A stretch of 32,654 bases of DNA from Solirubrobacterales bacterium (GCA_027315255.1 DAHUYL010000020.1:1-32654); one strand, 5' to 3'. Counted from the stretch's first letter, positions 15,416 to 23,909 are shown. Numbers and translations: made by a program. The notes: generated by a model from the sequence alone, not told the origin.

Positions 15416-17113
15416 TTGCCTGTGACACCAGCCCCTCTGAGCTCAGACGACGCCGCGAGCTACGAGCCGCTGCTGAACCGGCTGCGGAAGGGCGCAGCCG
15501 TCGTCGAGGAGCGCTCGGCACTCGTCGACCAGGCGGTCAAGGTGTGGGCGCGGCCCGGGTTCGAGACGTTCATGTGCGAGCCGCGGCTGCGGTTCGAGCC
15601 CTTCGGCTATCAGCTCGAGGCGGCCGCCCGCGTGCTCCGGCACATGCAGGGCCGGGCGATCCTCGCCGACGAGGTCGGGCTCGGCAAGACGATCGAGGCT
15701 GGGCTCGTGCTGAGCGAGCTGCGTCTGCGGGGGCTCTCGGATAGGGTGCTCGTGCTGACGCCGGCCGGGCTTGTCGGCCAGTGGCGCGAAGAGCTGGAGC
15801 GCAAGTTCGGCCTGCCGTGCCAGATCGCCGATCGTGGTTTCACGGTATCGACGCGAAGGGGCGCGGCTCCGGTCGCGGTTGCGTCGCTGGCGACCGCGCG
15901 GCGCGAGCCGCTGCGCACGGCGCTCACCGAGCACACATGGGACCTGGTGATCGCCGACGAGGCGCATCGGCTGAAGAACGCCCGCAGCGCGTCGGCAGCG
16001 CTTGCGCGGGCGCTCCGCGCCAGGTACATGCTGCTGCTGACGGCGACGCCGATCGAGAACCGGCTGTCCGATCTGTTCCAGCTGGTCAGCCTCGTGCGAC
16101 CCGGGCTGCTCGGCGCGGCGGCGGAGTTCCGGGCCCGCCACGGTGCCGGTGACGGAGCCGATGTCCGCAACGTAGCGGCGCTTCAGCTCGCGCTGCGCGA
16201 GCTGATGGTCCGCCATCGGCGCAGCGAGATCTCGGTGATGCTCCCGCGACGCCTGGCGGAGACGGTTCGCGTCCGCCCGGGCGACGCGGAGGGGCGGCTG
16301 TACCGTTCGATCGGCGAGCGCGTCCGCGCGGCTGGGCGTGGCGCGACGCCGGCGAGCCTGCTGGCGCTGCGCTCGATCCAGCAGCTGGCCGGCTCGAGTC
16401 CGTGGGCGTGCGCCGAGGCGCTCGCCAAGGTCGGCTGGGGCGACCTGGCGGATCAGGCGGCGACGGGGCCGCTGCCGGCCAAGGCGATGGCGCTCCTCGA
16501 GCTGGTCAGGCGTCACCTCGCGCGGGGTGAGAAGGTCGTCGTGTTCACCGCGTTTCGCCGGACTCAGGAGCGGCTCCACGCTCTGCTGTGCGACGGTGGC
16601 GTCGATGCGGCGGTGTACCACGGAAGCCTGCCGCGAGCCGAGAAGGACGAGGCCGTCAACCGGTTCGCAGGCGAGACGCCCGTGCTGCTCAGCACCGAGG
16701 CGGCGGGTGAGGGCCGGAACCTCCAGTTCTGTCATGTGATGATCAACTTCGATCTGCCCTGGAACCCGATGCGGATCGAGCAGCGGCTCGGCAGGATCCA
16801 CCGGATCGGGCAGACGCACGACGTCGAGCTGACCAACCTGGTGTCGTCCGGGACGCTCGAGGATCGGCTGCTCGACGTGCTCCAGGCAAAGCTGAACCTG
16901 TTCGAGCTCGTCGTCGGCGAGCTCGACATGATCCTCGGACGGGTCGACGACGAGCTCGACTTCGAGTCGGTCGTGTTCAACGAGTACCTGGCGAGCCGTG
17001 ACGACGACGACTTCACGGCCCGGATCGCGGGTGTCGGCGACGAGCTCGCGCGGGCGCGCAGCGGGTATCTCGGCTCGCGCGAGCGGATCGACGCGTTGGT
17101 GGCGAGCGGTTGA
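15416..17113 (+). CDS. SNF2-family DNA-dependent ATPase (RapA/HepA-like, compact)
   Basis: This 565-residue superfamily 2 motor translocates along duplex DNA without the added N- and C-terminal domains of RapA. Motifs in order are the Q-like GYQLEAAARVL, motif I ILADEVGLGKTIEAGLVL (about residue 82), motif Ia VLVLTPAGLVGQWREEL, motif II VIADEAHRLKN (DEAH), motif III LLLTATPIENR, motif IV KVVVFTAFRRTQERL, motif V LLSTEAAGEGRNLQFC, and motif VI MRIEQRLGRIHRIGQ. A hydrophobic C-terminal region (LNLFELVVGELDMILGRVDDELDFE) follows. The start is TTG 15416 or GTG 15422; both have weak ribosome sites. The gene sits between catabolic genes and is followed after 37 bases by an unknown zinc-ribbon protein on the same strand, so the two probably act together. 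Roles could be RNA polymerase recycling, repair or defence. Confidence 0.9.
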   Translation: MPVTPAPLSSDDAASYEPLLNRLRKGAAVVEERSALVDQAVKVWARPGFETFMCEPRLRFEPFGYQLEAAARVLRHMQGRAILADEVGLGKTIEAGLVLSELRLRGLSDRVLVLTPAGLVGQWREELERKFGLPCQIADRGFTVSTRRGAAPVAVASLATARREPLRTALTEHTWDLVIADEAHRLKNARSASAALARALRARYMLLLTATPIENRLSDLFQLVSLVRPGLLGAAAEFRARHGAGDGADVRNVAALQLALRELMVRHRRSEISVMLPRRLAETVRVRPGDAEGRLYRSIGERVRAAGRGATPASLLALRSIQQLAGSSPWACAEALAKVGWGDLADQAATGPLPAKAMALLELVRRHLARGEKVVVFTAFRRTQERLHALLCDGGVDAAVYHGSLPRAEKDEAVNRFAGETPVLLSTEAAGEGRNLQFCHVMINFDLPWNPMRIEQRLGRIHRIGQTHDVELTNLVSSGTLEDRLLDVLQAKLNLFELVVGELDMILGRVDDELDFESVVFNEYLASRDDDDFTARIAGVGDELARARSGYLGSRERIDALVASG

Positions 17114-17150
17114 CTCTGCCCGCGACCAGGACGGGGGGCGTAGGCGCTCG

Positions 17151-19190
17151 ATGCCGGCGCTGATCGACGAGCCGGCGCTGAGCTTCTGGCTGCGCTACGC
17201 CGAGCACGAGGGGGCGCTCGTCGAGCAGCGCGGCGATCACGCATTCGTCCTGCTGTCCGAGCCACTGCAGGACCAGAGCGAATTCCCCGACGAGATCGTC
17301 GTCACCGCCGAGCCGGACATCGCCCGTGAGGACGGAGCGGTGCTGCTGATCGCCGGGCATCCGGCGATCGAGCGGGCCGCGGCCGCGGTCCTCGCCGCCG
17401 GCGACGTCGGCGCCGCCTACGTTCCGTGGCCGGCTTCTCGCCCCCCGTCGCGCTCGACGCTCGAGTCGCGGGCGCGCGAGCAGGTGGCGGTCGACCACGG
17501 CCGGATCGACGCCGCCGGCGAGCCGATCGCGAGCTACCTGCCGCTGCTGCGCGTCGGCGCCACCGTAGGCTACGCCGCCTCGCTCACGCTCCGCTTCCAG
17601 GAGCTGGAGGAGATCTGGACCGATGGGCGCACCGGAACGCCGCTTGCGAAGCGGCTGGAGGCGGCGCTCGAAGGACGGGCACTGCGTCAGCGCCCCGACG
17701 GCTCCGCCCGTGTGCTGCCAGCCGACCTGGCGGTCGCGGTCGCCGGCGCACACGAAGGGCTGAACAAGCGCGCGGCCGCCCGTGAGCGCGCGCTCGCGAC
17801 CCACGCCGCGCGGGCGCTCGACGTCGAGCTCGCGCGCGCCGAGGCGTACTACGCCGCCGCGCTCGACACGCTCGCCCGGCGGCGCGCCAACGCGCCTCCC
17901 GATCGCGCACGGCTGCTCGACGATCGCGCGGCGTCGACGCGGGCCGAGCGCGACCGCCGCCGGCGAGAGATCGAGGATGAGTACCGGCCGCGTCACGAGA
18001 TCCGCCCGTTTCGCCTGCACCTCGTGCACGTTCCGGCGTTCTCGCTGGCGGTGGACGTCCGGCGCGGGCAGCGGGCGTTCCCGTTCGAGCTGACCTGGAT
18101 TCCACTCGCCGGCGAGTTCGCGCAACCGCGATGCCCTGCCTGCGGGGCAGGCGCCCCGCTCGTCGCGGGGCGCGACCGGCTCGGCTGCGCGGGTTGCGCC
18201 GGCGGGGCAGGATCGTCCACCGCAGGTGTGCGGGCGGCTGCGTCTGCCCGTGCGACTGTCGTCGATGCGGGATCGCCCGAGCCGGAGGGAGCCTCGGCCC
18301 GACCGGGGCCGGCCGTGCAGGCCCGATCCGGCGATGCCGGGGACCCCCCCGCGCCGGTCCGCTCCCGGGCCGGCAGCGCGCCGGCGTCGCGGGCCGCGGG
18401 ACCGCGTGCCAGTCCCTCCCGTGCGCAGCCGGCGGCGGGCCGCCGGGCGACAGCGAGGCTGCCGGACCGAGGCGCGTCGTCGCGCGCCGGGATCGAGCGG
18501 ATCGGCGACAAGTTGGCATTCGCCTTCTGGCAGTGCGTCGCCAACCGGGAGCGCTGGCCGCGCCAGAAGGCCGCGCGTGACTCGCCGCTGCGCGCCGTCT
18601 ACCGGCTCTACGGCGCCGCGGGCCCCCAGCTTGCGATCGGAATCCCTGCGGGCGCCCAGGTCGACGGGATGATCGCCTCAACCTATCCCGGTCGCGACGG
18701 GGTGCCCGAACAGACGCTGGGGACCGTGACTGCAGGTGGGCGCCGCTACCCGTACGCGATCCTTTGGGAGCTGCAGGGTGGCAAGCCGCTCGTCGGGGAG
18801 GTCATGCCGGCGCCAAGCCCGCTCGAGCTGCCCGCGGCCCGGGGGCCCTGGAGCGCCGGCGCCGCCAGCCTGCGCGACGCGGCCCCGGCGCCAACGGTTG
18901 CCCTCGATCCGGTCGCGGCAACGCTGTGGGACACCGAGCTCGCGCCATGCGGCCTGCCATTCGTGATCCGCTGCCTCGCCACCTGGTGGCGCGTCGCGGT
19001 GCAGGCCGATCCCGGCTCAGCGCCAGAGGCGCTCGCCGCCGCCGTCGCGCTCGCCGTCGTCAGGGCGGCGGGGAAGCGGCGATCGCGAGCGGAGACCGCG
19101 GCGATCTACCGCGCGGACCTGCTCGCAGTCGAGGGAGCCGAGCAGGCTCTCGGCGCCGGCCTGCGCCTGGACCGCCCCCGCGGCTGGTGA
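17151..19190 (+). CDS. Uncharacterised coiled-coil/zinc-ribbon protein partner of the SNF2 ATPase
   Basis: I do not recognise this 679-residue protein. Residues about 1-200 are a mixed alpha/beta domain (LIDEPALSFWLRYAEHEG, DEIVVTAEPDIAREDGAVLLIAGHPAIERA). Residues about 205-280 form a charged, Ala/Arg/Glu-rich helix likely to be a coiled coil. RPFRLHLVHVPAFSLAVDVRRG and FELTWIPLAGEF then lead into a zinc ribbon CPAC...CAGC at about 328-347. A disordered Ala/Pro/Arg/Ser linker spans about 350-445. The C-terminal domain begins at IGDKLAFAFWQCVANRERWP and includes LYRLYGAAGPQLAIGIP-like and RRYPYAILWELQGGKPLVGEV strands. The coiled-coil position recalls the C-terminal helices of RapA, so a split RapA-like machine is one idea. 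ATG 17151 is the only sensible start. No nuclease or methyltransferase motif is visible. Confidence 0.8.
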   Translation: MPALIDEPALSFWLRYAEHEGALVEQRGDHAFVLLSEPLQDQSEFPDEIVVTAEPDIAREDGAVLLIAGHPAIERAAAAVLAAGDVGAAYVPWPASRPPSRSTLESRAREQVAVDHGRIDAAGEPIASYLPLLRVGATVGYAASLTLRFQELEEIWTDGRTGTPLAKRLEAALEGRALRQRPDGSARVLPADLAVAVAGAHEGLNKRAAARERALATHAARALDVELARAEAYYAAALDTLARRRANAPPDRARLLDDRAASTRAERDRRRREIEDEYRPRHEIRPFRLHLVHVPAFSLAVDVRRGQRAFPFELTWIPLAGEFAQPRCPACGAGAPLVAGRDRLGCAGCAGGAGSSTAGVRAAASARATVVDAGSPEPEGASARPGPAVQARSGDAGDPPAPVRSRAGSAPASRAAGPRASPSRAQPAAGRRATARLPDRGASSRAGIERIGDKLAFAFWQCVANRERWPRQKAARDSPLRAVYRLYGAAGPQLAIGIPAGAQVDGMIASTYPGRDGVPEQTLGTVTAGGRRYPYAILWELQGGKPLVGEVMPAPSPLELPAARGPWSAGAASLRDAAPAPTVALDPVAATLWDTELAPCGLPFVIRCLATWWRVAVQADPGSAPEALAAAVALAVVRAAGKRRSRAETAAIYRADLLAVEGAEQALGAGLRLDRPRGW

Positions 19191-19316
19191 GCGTGCACTC
19201 GATCGCTGCCGCAGAGCCAGCGCCTCGCTGAGCCGAAGCCCGTGGCTGGAGCATCCTCGCGAGACGATACCGTGGCGCTCGCACGTGGCGGGCAGCCGCC
19301 GCCGATCGGTGACCCT

Positions 19317-19365
19317 CACTTGGTTGAAGAAAGCGACCGTGGCGGTACGAAACTCCAACCAAGTG
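19317..19365. repeat. Nested inverted repeat in the convergent gap
   Basis: CACTTGGTTG (19317-19326) and CAACCAAGTG (19356-19365) are perfect 10-base inverted repeats. Exactly centred between them, ACCG-TGG-CGGT (19336-19346) makes a second small hairpin, leaving two symmetric 9-base internal loops. The 211-base gap (19191-19401) lies between two converging genes, so a bidirectional terminator is possible, but there is no T-run. The rest of the gap shows nothing recognisable. Confidence 0.5.
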
Positions 19366-19401
19366 GCGGAAACGGCCGCTTGGATCGAGCTCGACGGAGG
19401 G

Positions 19402-20148
19402 CTACGCGGCCACGGCCGGCCGGGCGAGGCGGTCGAGCGCGGCGACGACGTCGGCCGTGCGCGACAGCCACGCCGAGTGGTCGGTGTCGAGCTCGAGCAC
19501 CGGGTCGCAGCCGGCGGCCTGCGACATCAGCCGCTGCAGCGCCGGCGGGATCGCCCGATCGCGCAGGCAGACGATGTAGGCGCGGGGGAGCGCGAGGTAC
19601 GCCTGGGCGCGGTCGGGCTCGAGCCGGAACGGCTGTGCGAACGGTGCGCCGGGCTGCGGGCCGCGGCGGTCGAGCGCCCACTCGGCCTGCTCGTCGGTGC
19701 AGCTCGCGTACAGCGCGTGGCGCGCCGCCTCGCGCGGGAGCGTCGCGACCGGAGGGTCGCCCGAGATGACGAGGTTCGCCTGCACCTTGTCACCCGCGCC
19801 CTCCGGTAGGTGGGTGAGGTCGAGCAGGCTCTGGCCGTCGGCCGGGAGGAATGCGCCGAGGTAGACCAGCGAGGTCACGAGGTCGGGGCGGCGGGCGGCG
19901 GCCTGGGTGGCGACCATGCCGCCCATGCTGTGTGCGACCAGCACCGCCGGCGGGCCGGCGGCGAGCACCTCGAGCGTCCGCTCGGCGTAGCGGTCGAGCG
20001 TCACCTCGGCGACCGGCGTCGGGTCGGAGCCCGAGCCCGGTAGGTCGAACGTCTCGACCTCGTGGCCGGCGGCGCGAAGGCCCGGGACGACCGGCTCCCA
20101 GCACCACGCTCCGCCGAACGCGCCGTGTACCAGCACGATCCTCGCCAT
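19402..20148 (-). CDS. Alpha/beta hydrolase (esterase/hydroxynitrile lyase-like)
   Basis: This 248-residue cytoplasmic serine hydrolase has the oxyanion-hole strand IVLVHGAFGGAWCWEPVVPGL, nucleophile elbow VAHSMGGMVA (Ser in HSMGG), a cap region around YLGAFLPADGQSLLDL, and catalytic His in LELDTDHSAWLS. This pattern is that of the plant hydroxynitrile-lyase/methylesterase (EstC-like) group, which hydrolyse small esters or break C-C bonds. The ATG at 20148 shares its A with the TGA stop of the oxidoreductase gene (TGATG), so the two are translationally coupled. A substrate handed over from the quinone-reductase-like enzyme is possible but cannot be named. Confidence 0.88.
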   Translation of the reverse strand: MARIVLVHGAFGGAWCWEPVVPGLRAAGHEVETFDLPGSGSDPTPVAEVTLDRYAERTLEVLAAGPPAVLVAHSMGGMVATQAAARRPDLVTSLVYLGAFLPADGQSLLDLTHLPEGAGDKVQANLVISGDPPVATLPREAARHALYASCTDEQAEWALDRRGPQPGAPFAQPFRLEPDRAQAYLALPRAYIVCLRDRAIPPALQRLMSQAAGCDPVLELDTDHSAWLSRTADVVAALDRLARPAVAA

Positions 20149-21086
20149 CAGCTCCTCCTCGTGGTCAGCACCAGCTTGCCGCGCACACCGCCCTGCTCGA
20201 GCAGCCGGTGCGCCTCCGCCGCCTGGGCCAGGTCGAGCGTTCGCGCGACCCGGGTGCGCAGCTCGCCGCCGGCGACCATCCTGGTCAGCTCCGCCAGCGC
20301 CCCGGGGTCGCTCTCGACGAGCGGCATGTGGACGCTGACCCCCCGCGCGGCGAGCGCGTCCAGGCCGTCGAGTTCGAGCCGGCGGGTGAACACGACCGTG
20401 CCACCGTCGCGGACGGGCGCGGTCGCGGGCATCCCGAGCGGGACCCCGTCGAGCACGCCGTCGACCGGACCGATCGCGGCGAGGTCGGCCGATCGCGGGA
20501 GCACCTCCGCCGCCCCGAGCGAGCCGACCCACTGCTCGTCGCCACTCGCCGCCTGCGCGAGCACGCGCACGCCGGCTCGCGCCGCCAGCTGCACGACGAA
20601 GCTGCCGACCGCGCCGCTCGCGCCGGTGACGAGCAGCGTCGCGCCGGCTGGGAGCGCCAGCAGCGCGAGCATCTGGCGCGCGGTCAGCGTGTTCAGCGGC
20701 ACGGTCGCGGCCGTCACCGGGTCGAGCTCGGCCGGTCGCGGCGCGAGCCACGCCGGATCGACCGCGGCCGCCTGGGCGTACGCGCCCGTGCGCCCGGCGA
20801 TGTGATACCAGGGGATCATCCCGACGACCGGATCGCCCGGCGCGAACGGAGCGCCGGCGGGGGCCTCGGCCACCGTCCCGGCGAGGTCCCAGCCGAGCAC
20901 GAACGGCGGCTCGAGCTCGGTCAGGCGCCGCCGCGCCGCTCCCGCCCGGGCGCCGAGGTCCGTCGGGTTGACGTTTGCCGCTTCGATCTCGACGACCACC
21001 TCGCCGGCCGCCGGCACGGGCCAGGCGCGTTGCGCCTCGCGCAGCACGTCGGGGCCGCCGAACGCGGTCACCTCGCACACCCGCAT
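20148..21086 (-). CDS. NADPH:quinone reductase-like oxidoreductase (zinc-free MDR family)
   Basis: This 312-residue medium-chain reductase probably reduces quinones or enones with NADPH. The N-terminal GroES-like domain reads MRVCEVTAFGGPDVL and VVVEIEAANVNPTDLGAR, where zinc-enzyme Cys ligands are absent. The Rossmann part has ATLLVTGASGAVGSFVVQLAARAGVRVLA, with the GAVGS dinucleotide loop, and GVRGKLVLT at the end. I chose ATG 21086 because GGAGGTGAGGAG lies immediately upstream. An in-frame ATG at 21113 would place that Shine-Dalgarno inside the gene. It is the first gene of a two-gene unit with the alpha/beta hydrolase. Confidence 0.9.
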   Translation of the reverse strand: MRVCEVTAFGGPDVLREAQRAWPVPAAGEVVVEIEAANVNPTDLGARAGAARRRLTELEPPFVLGWDLAGTVAEAPAGAPFAPGDPVVGMIPWYHIAGRTGAYAQAAAVDPAWLAPRPAELDPVTAATVPLNTLTARQMLALLALPAGATLLVTGASGAVGSFVVQLAARAGVRVLAQAASGDEQWVGSLGAAEVLPRSADLAAIGPVDGVLDGVPLGMPATAPVRDGGTVVFTRRLELDGLDALAARGVSVHMPLVESDPGALAELTRMVAGGELRTRVARTLDLAQAAEAHRLLEQGGVRGKLVLTTRRS

Positions 21087-21162
21087 CGTCCGCTCCTCAC
21101 CTCCGCCTGGCATCGCGGCGCGATCCTAGGCGCCGCGGGCGCGACCGGCAACGCGCGCGCCA

Positions 21163-21210
21163 CACATGCGGCGAATCCCGCATGTGCGCGCAAGCGGGCC
21201 TGCGCGCACA
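21163..21210. promoter_or_regulatory. Two abutting perfect inverted repeats upstream of the first PEP-mobile-domain gene
   Basis: Dyad 1: CACATGCGG (21163-21171), 6 bases, CCGCATGTG (21178-21186). Dyad 2: TGTGCGCGCA (21183-21192), 8 bases, TGCGCGCACA (21201-21210). They share TGTG, so forming one hairpin or binding one site would exclude the other. They lie 12-60 bases before the -35 box at 21222, where an activator or repressor could bind. The regulator is unknown. Confidence 0.55.
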
Positions 21211-21221
21211 GGCAAGCCGGG

Positions 21222-21251
21222 TTGACGGCGGCGCTTCAGAACATCTATACA
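21222..21251 (+). promoter_or_regulatory. Strong sigma70-type promoter candidate for the first PEP-mobile-domain gene
   Basis: TTGACG (21222-21227), 18 bases, TATACA (21246-21251) is the best promoter match I found in the window, and it stands out in very GC-rich DNA. Transcription would begin near 21258, giving a leader of about 44 bases that ends with GGAGGAGTG before the ATG at 21302. Confidence 0.65.
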
Positions 21252-21301
21252 CCCCGAAAAGAGGCCGCGGTGAGGCGACCCCGAACCGCGATGGAGGAGT
21301 G

Positions 21302-23131
21302 ATGGCAAGCACGGTGCCGGCGCTGAGCGCCTTCCCCAGTCCGTACTCGATCGAGACCCCGGAAGGGTGCGAGGGCTGGGAGGAGATGTACCCGTACTAC
21401 GCGCTGTTCGACGAGCGCCGGCGCGAGACCGACGAGAACCGCTTCTGGTTCTGGAACTCGATGCACTTCCCGGCGCCGCACCCGGCCTTCGACGTGTTCT
21501 GCATCGACTCGCCCTACCAGGCGGTCGGCTCCTGGCAGAACCGGGTGTTCGCGGTGCCGCCCGCGATGGGGATCGACTACCGCGTGGTCAACGGCTACAT
21601 CTACATCTCCGGCAACCCGGTGACCGATCCCGCCAAGGTCGCCGAGCGGGCGACGTACTTCCAGCGCCGCGCCGGCTACTACTACGAGAACTGGTCGGAG
21701 CTGTACGGCAAGTGGCGCGCGAAGATGGAGGCGCTGATCGCCGAGCTGGACGGCCTCGTCGTCCCCGGCCTACCCGAGTACGAGCCCGACGAGGTCGCGT
21801 TCGCCGCCGACCGCAACACCGCCTTCTACGAGGTGCTGGAGGCGTATGGCCGCACGCTGCGGCTCGGCGATCTGATGTGGCAGCACCACTTCGAGTTCCT
21901 GCTGCTCGGCTACGGCGCCTACGCCACGTTCGTCGACCTGTGCAAGGCGCACCTGCCCGACATCCCCGACCAGCACATCGCGCAGATGGTCGCCGGCATC
22001 GACGTGCTGCTGTTCCGGCCCGACGCCGAGCTGCGCCGGCTCGCGCAGCTGGCGCTGGACGCCGGCGTCGACGGCGCGTTCGCGAACGGGTCGAGCCCCG
22101 CGGAGATCGACGCACAGCTCGGAGGAAGCGAGGCCGGCCGCGGCTGGCTGGCCGAGCTCGAGCAGGCCAAGGACCCGTGGTTCAACATGGCCACGGGCGA
22201 CGGCCTCACCCACGACTACCGCAGCTGGCTGGACGATCCGAGCATCCCGTACGCGGCCATCGCCGGGTACATCGCCCAGCTGCGGTCGGGCGAGCTGAGG
22301 CTTCGCCCGACCGAGGAGATCCAGCGCGAGCGCGATCGGCTGACCGCCGAGTACGGCGCGCTCCTGCCCGAGCAGGCGCAGGGGCCGTGGCGCGACCTGC
22401 TGGCGCTGTCGCGCACGGTGTTCCCGTACGTCGAGGAGCACAAGTTCTACTGCGACTACTGGTTCCTGACCCGCTGGTGGAACAAGGTCCGCGAGTTCGG
22501 AGCACTGCTCGCCTCGCGCGGGTTCCTCGAGGACGGCGAGGACATCTTCCACCTCGGCCGCCACGAGGTCTCGGTCGCGCTCGACGAGCTGCTGCTGACG
22601 TGGGCGACCGGCGGCGAGCCGCTCGGCCCCAAGCACTGGCCACCGATTGCCGCCCGCCGCAAGCAGATGCTCGAGCGGCTGGCGAAGTGGAGCCCGCCGC
22701 CGGCGCTGGGGGTCACGCCCGACGAGATCACCGACCCGATGACGATCATGCTGTGGGGCGTCACGACCGATCGCGTCCGCGAATGGGCCCGCCACCAGGA
22801 CGGCGGCTCCGAGCTGCGGGGCGCGGCGGCGTCGCCGGGCACGGTCGAGGGCGTCGCGAGGGTCGTGCGCTCGGTCGACGAGATCGCCGACGTGCGCGAG
22901 GACGAGATCCTGGTCTGCGGCGCGACCTCGCCCGCGTGGGCGCCGATCTTCGCCCGGATCAAGGCGACCGTCACCGACGTCGGCGGCGTGATGTCGCATG
23001 CGGCGATCGTCTGCCGCGAGTACGGCCTGCCCGCGGTCGTCGGCACCGGCCGCGCGACCGCGCTGATCCGCACCGGCATGCGGATCCGGGTCGACGGCAC
23101 CGCCGGGCTCGTGACGATCCTCGAGCCGTGA
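21302..23131 (+). CDS. PEP-synthase/phenylphosphate-synthase-like subunit: substrate region plus phospho-His swivelling domain, first paralogue
   Basis: This 609-residue protein matches the substrate-binding and mobile parts of dikinases but has no ATP-binding domain. Residues about 1-510 are a mostly helical region rich in aromatic residues (EGCEGWEEMYPYYALF, YYYENWSELYGKW, FPYVEEHKFYCDYW). DPMTIMLWGVTTDRVREWA links to the C-terminal swivelling domain, where TDVGGVMSHAAIVCREYGLPAVVGTG holds the phosphorylatable His566. In Thauera phenylphosphate synthase, from memory, the 70-kDa subunit has the same build with His569, and a separate 40-kDa subunit binds ATP. The ATP partner here is probably the 28503-29573 product. 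It is a single-gene unit with its own promoter, and GGAGGAG before the ATG. Substrate unknown; rifampicin-phosphotransferase-like drug modification is a less likely alternative. Confidence 0.83.
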   Translation: MASTVPALSAFPSPYSIETPEGCEGWEEMYPYYALFDERRRETDENRFWFWNSMHFPAPHPAFDVFCIDSPYQAVGSWQNRVFAVPPAMGIDYRVVNGYIYISGNPVTDPAKVAERATYFQRRAGYYYENWSELYGKWRAKMEALIAELDGLVVPGLPEYEPDEVAFAADRNTAFYEVLEAYGRTLRLGDLMWQHHFEFLLLGYGAYATFVDLCKAHLPDIPDQHIAQMVAGIDVLLFRPDAELRRLAQLALDAGVDGAFANGSSPAEIDAQLGGSEAGRGWLAELEQAKDPWFNMATGDGLTHDYRSWLDDPSIPYAAIAGYIAQLRSGELRLRPTEEIQRERDRLTAEYGALLPEQAQGPWRDLLALSRTVFPYVEEHKFYCDYWFLTRWWNKVREFGALLASRGFLEDGEDIFHLGRHEVSVALDELLLTWATGGEPLGPKHWPPIAARRKQMLERLAKWSPPPALGVTPDEITDPMTIMLWGVTTDRVREWARHQDGGSELRGAAASPGTVEGVARVVRSVDEIADVREDEILVCGATSPAWAPIFARIKATVTDVGGVMSHAAIVCREYGLPAVVGTGRATALIRTGMRIRVDGTAGLVTILEP

Positions 23132-23144
23132 GCGCGGACGTACG

Positions 23145-23909
23145 TCAGCCGAGCACGCGACCGCCGTTGACCAGCAGCGTCTGGCCGGTCACGAATGCGC
23201 TTTCGTCCGAGACCAGGAACGTGAGCGCGCCGAGCAGGTCGTCTGGTTGCCCGACGCGCCCGAGCGGCGTCGCGCTCGCGTCGTAGCCGGCCGGTGCGAG
23301 CCCGGCGGCGCCCTCGGTCGGGATGAATCCGGGCGCGAGTGCGTTCACCCGGACCCGGTCCGGTCCGAGCTCACGCGCGAGCACGCGCGTGAGCCCGATC
23401 ACCGCTGACTTCGAGGCGACGTAGTGCGCCAGCCCGGTGGAGCCGGAGAAGGCGACCTCGGAGGCGAGGTTGACGATCGAGCCGCCGCCCGCCTCGCGCA
23501 GCAGCGGGGCAAGCGCCCGGGCGCACAGCCAGGATCCCTTCAGATTGACCGCCAGCACCCGATCCCACTCGGCCTCCTCGATCTCCTCGAACCCGCGCCG
23601 CGACAGGCCGGCGACGACCGCCGCGTTGTTGACGAGCGCGTCGAGGCCGCCCAGCCGTCCGCGCGCCGCGCCTGCCAGCGCCGCGGTCTGCGCCGACGAG
23701 CTGACATCGGCGATCGCCTCGCTCACGACCGCGCCTGCCTCTGCGGCGGCGAGCTCGCACGTTCGCGCGAGCGCGGTCGCGTCGAGATCACACGCCAGCA
23801 CCTGGGCGCCGAGCGACGCGAGGTGCAGCGTGAACGCCCGTCCGAGCCCGCCCCCCGCGCCGGTCACGAGCACCCGCTTGCCGGCAAGTCGCTGCTCGGC
23901 GGCGCTCAC
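23145..23909 (-). CDS. Short-chain dehydrogenase/reductase (SDR, classical)
   Basis: This 254-residue NAD(P)-dependent alcohol/ketone oxidoreductase has the cofactor motif TGAGGGLG (about residues 15-22), an acidic residue after the second strand (ACDLDATAL) that favours NAD(H), NNAAV, the catalytic Ser in NLASEVAFS and YVASK (Tyr and Lys). GPDRVRVNALAPGFIPTEG and the C-terminal VTGQTLLVNGG are typical of 3-oxoacyl-reductase-like members. The start is GTG at 23909, in a 4-base overlap with the upstream FAD oxidoreductase stop. It is the last gene of the minus-strand operon that begins with the second PEP-mobile-domain protein. It converges with the first paralogue across a 13-base gap. Confidence 0.92.
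   Translation of the reverse strand: MSAAEQRLAGKRVLVTGAGGGLGRAFTLHLASLGAQVLACDLDATALARTCELAAAEAGAVVSEAIADVSSSAQTAALAGAARGRLGGLDALVNNAAVVAGLSRRGFEEIEEAEWDRVLAVNLKGSWLCARALAPLLREAGGGSIVNLASEVAFSGSTGLAHYVASKSAVIGLTRVLARELGPDRVRVNALAPGFIPTEGAAGLAPAGYDASATPLGRVGQPDDLLGALTFLVSDESAFVTGQTLLVNGGRVLG

Noticed and set aside
15416-19190. Restriction-modification, DISARM or Zorya system
   Set aside because: Only the SNF2 motor fits; no methyltransferase, PLD nuclease, DUF1998 or MotAB-like gene is present.
20975-21301. Upstream extension of the first PEP-mobile-domain gene
   Set aside because: It would cover a strong promoter, two dyads and the Shine-Dalgarno, and the added residues are Arg-rich with no likeness to the paralogue, which begins near the chosen ATG.
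21291-21304. Three-codon upstream ORF (ATG GAG GAG TGA) overlapping the start of the dikinase-like gene
   Set aside because: The GGAGGAG is the Shine-Dalgarno itself; the apparent mini-ORF is a by-product of it.
23137-23146. GACGTACGTC palindrome in the 13-base convergent gap
   Set aside because: A 10-base palindrome without a loop or T-run, partly inside the SDR stop region; too short to support a function.
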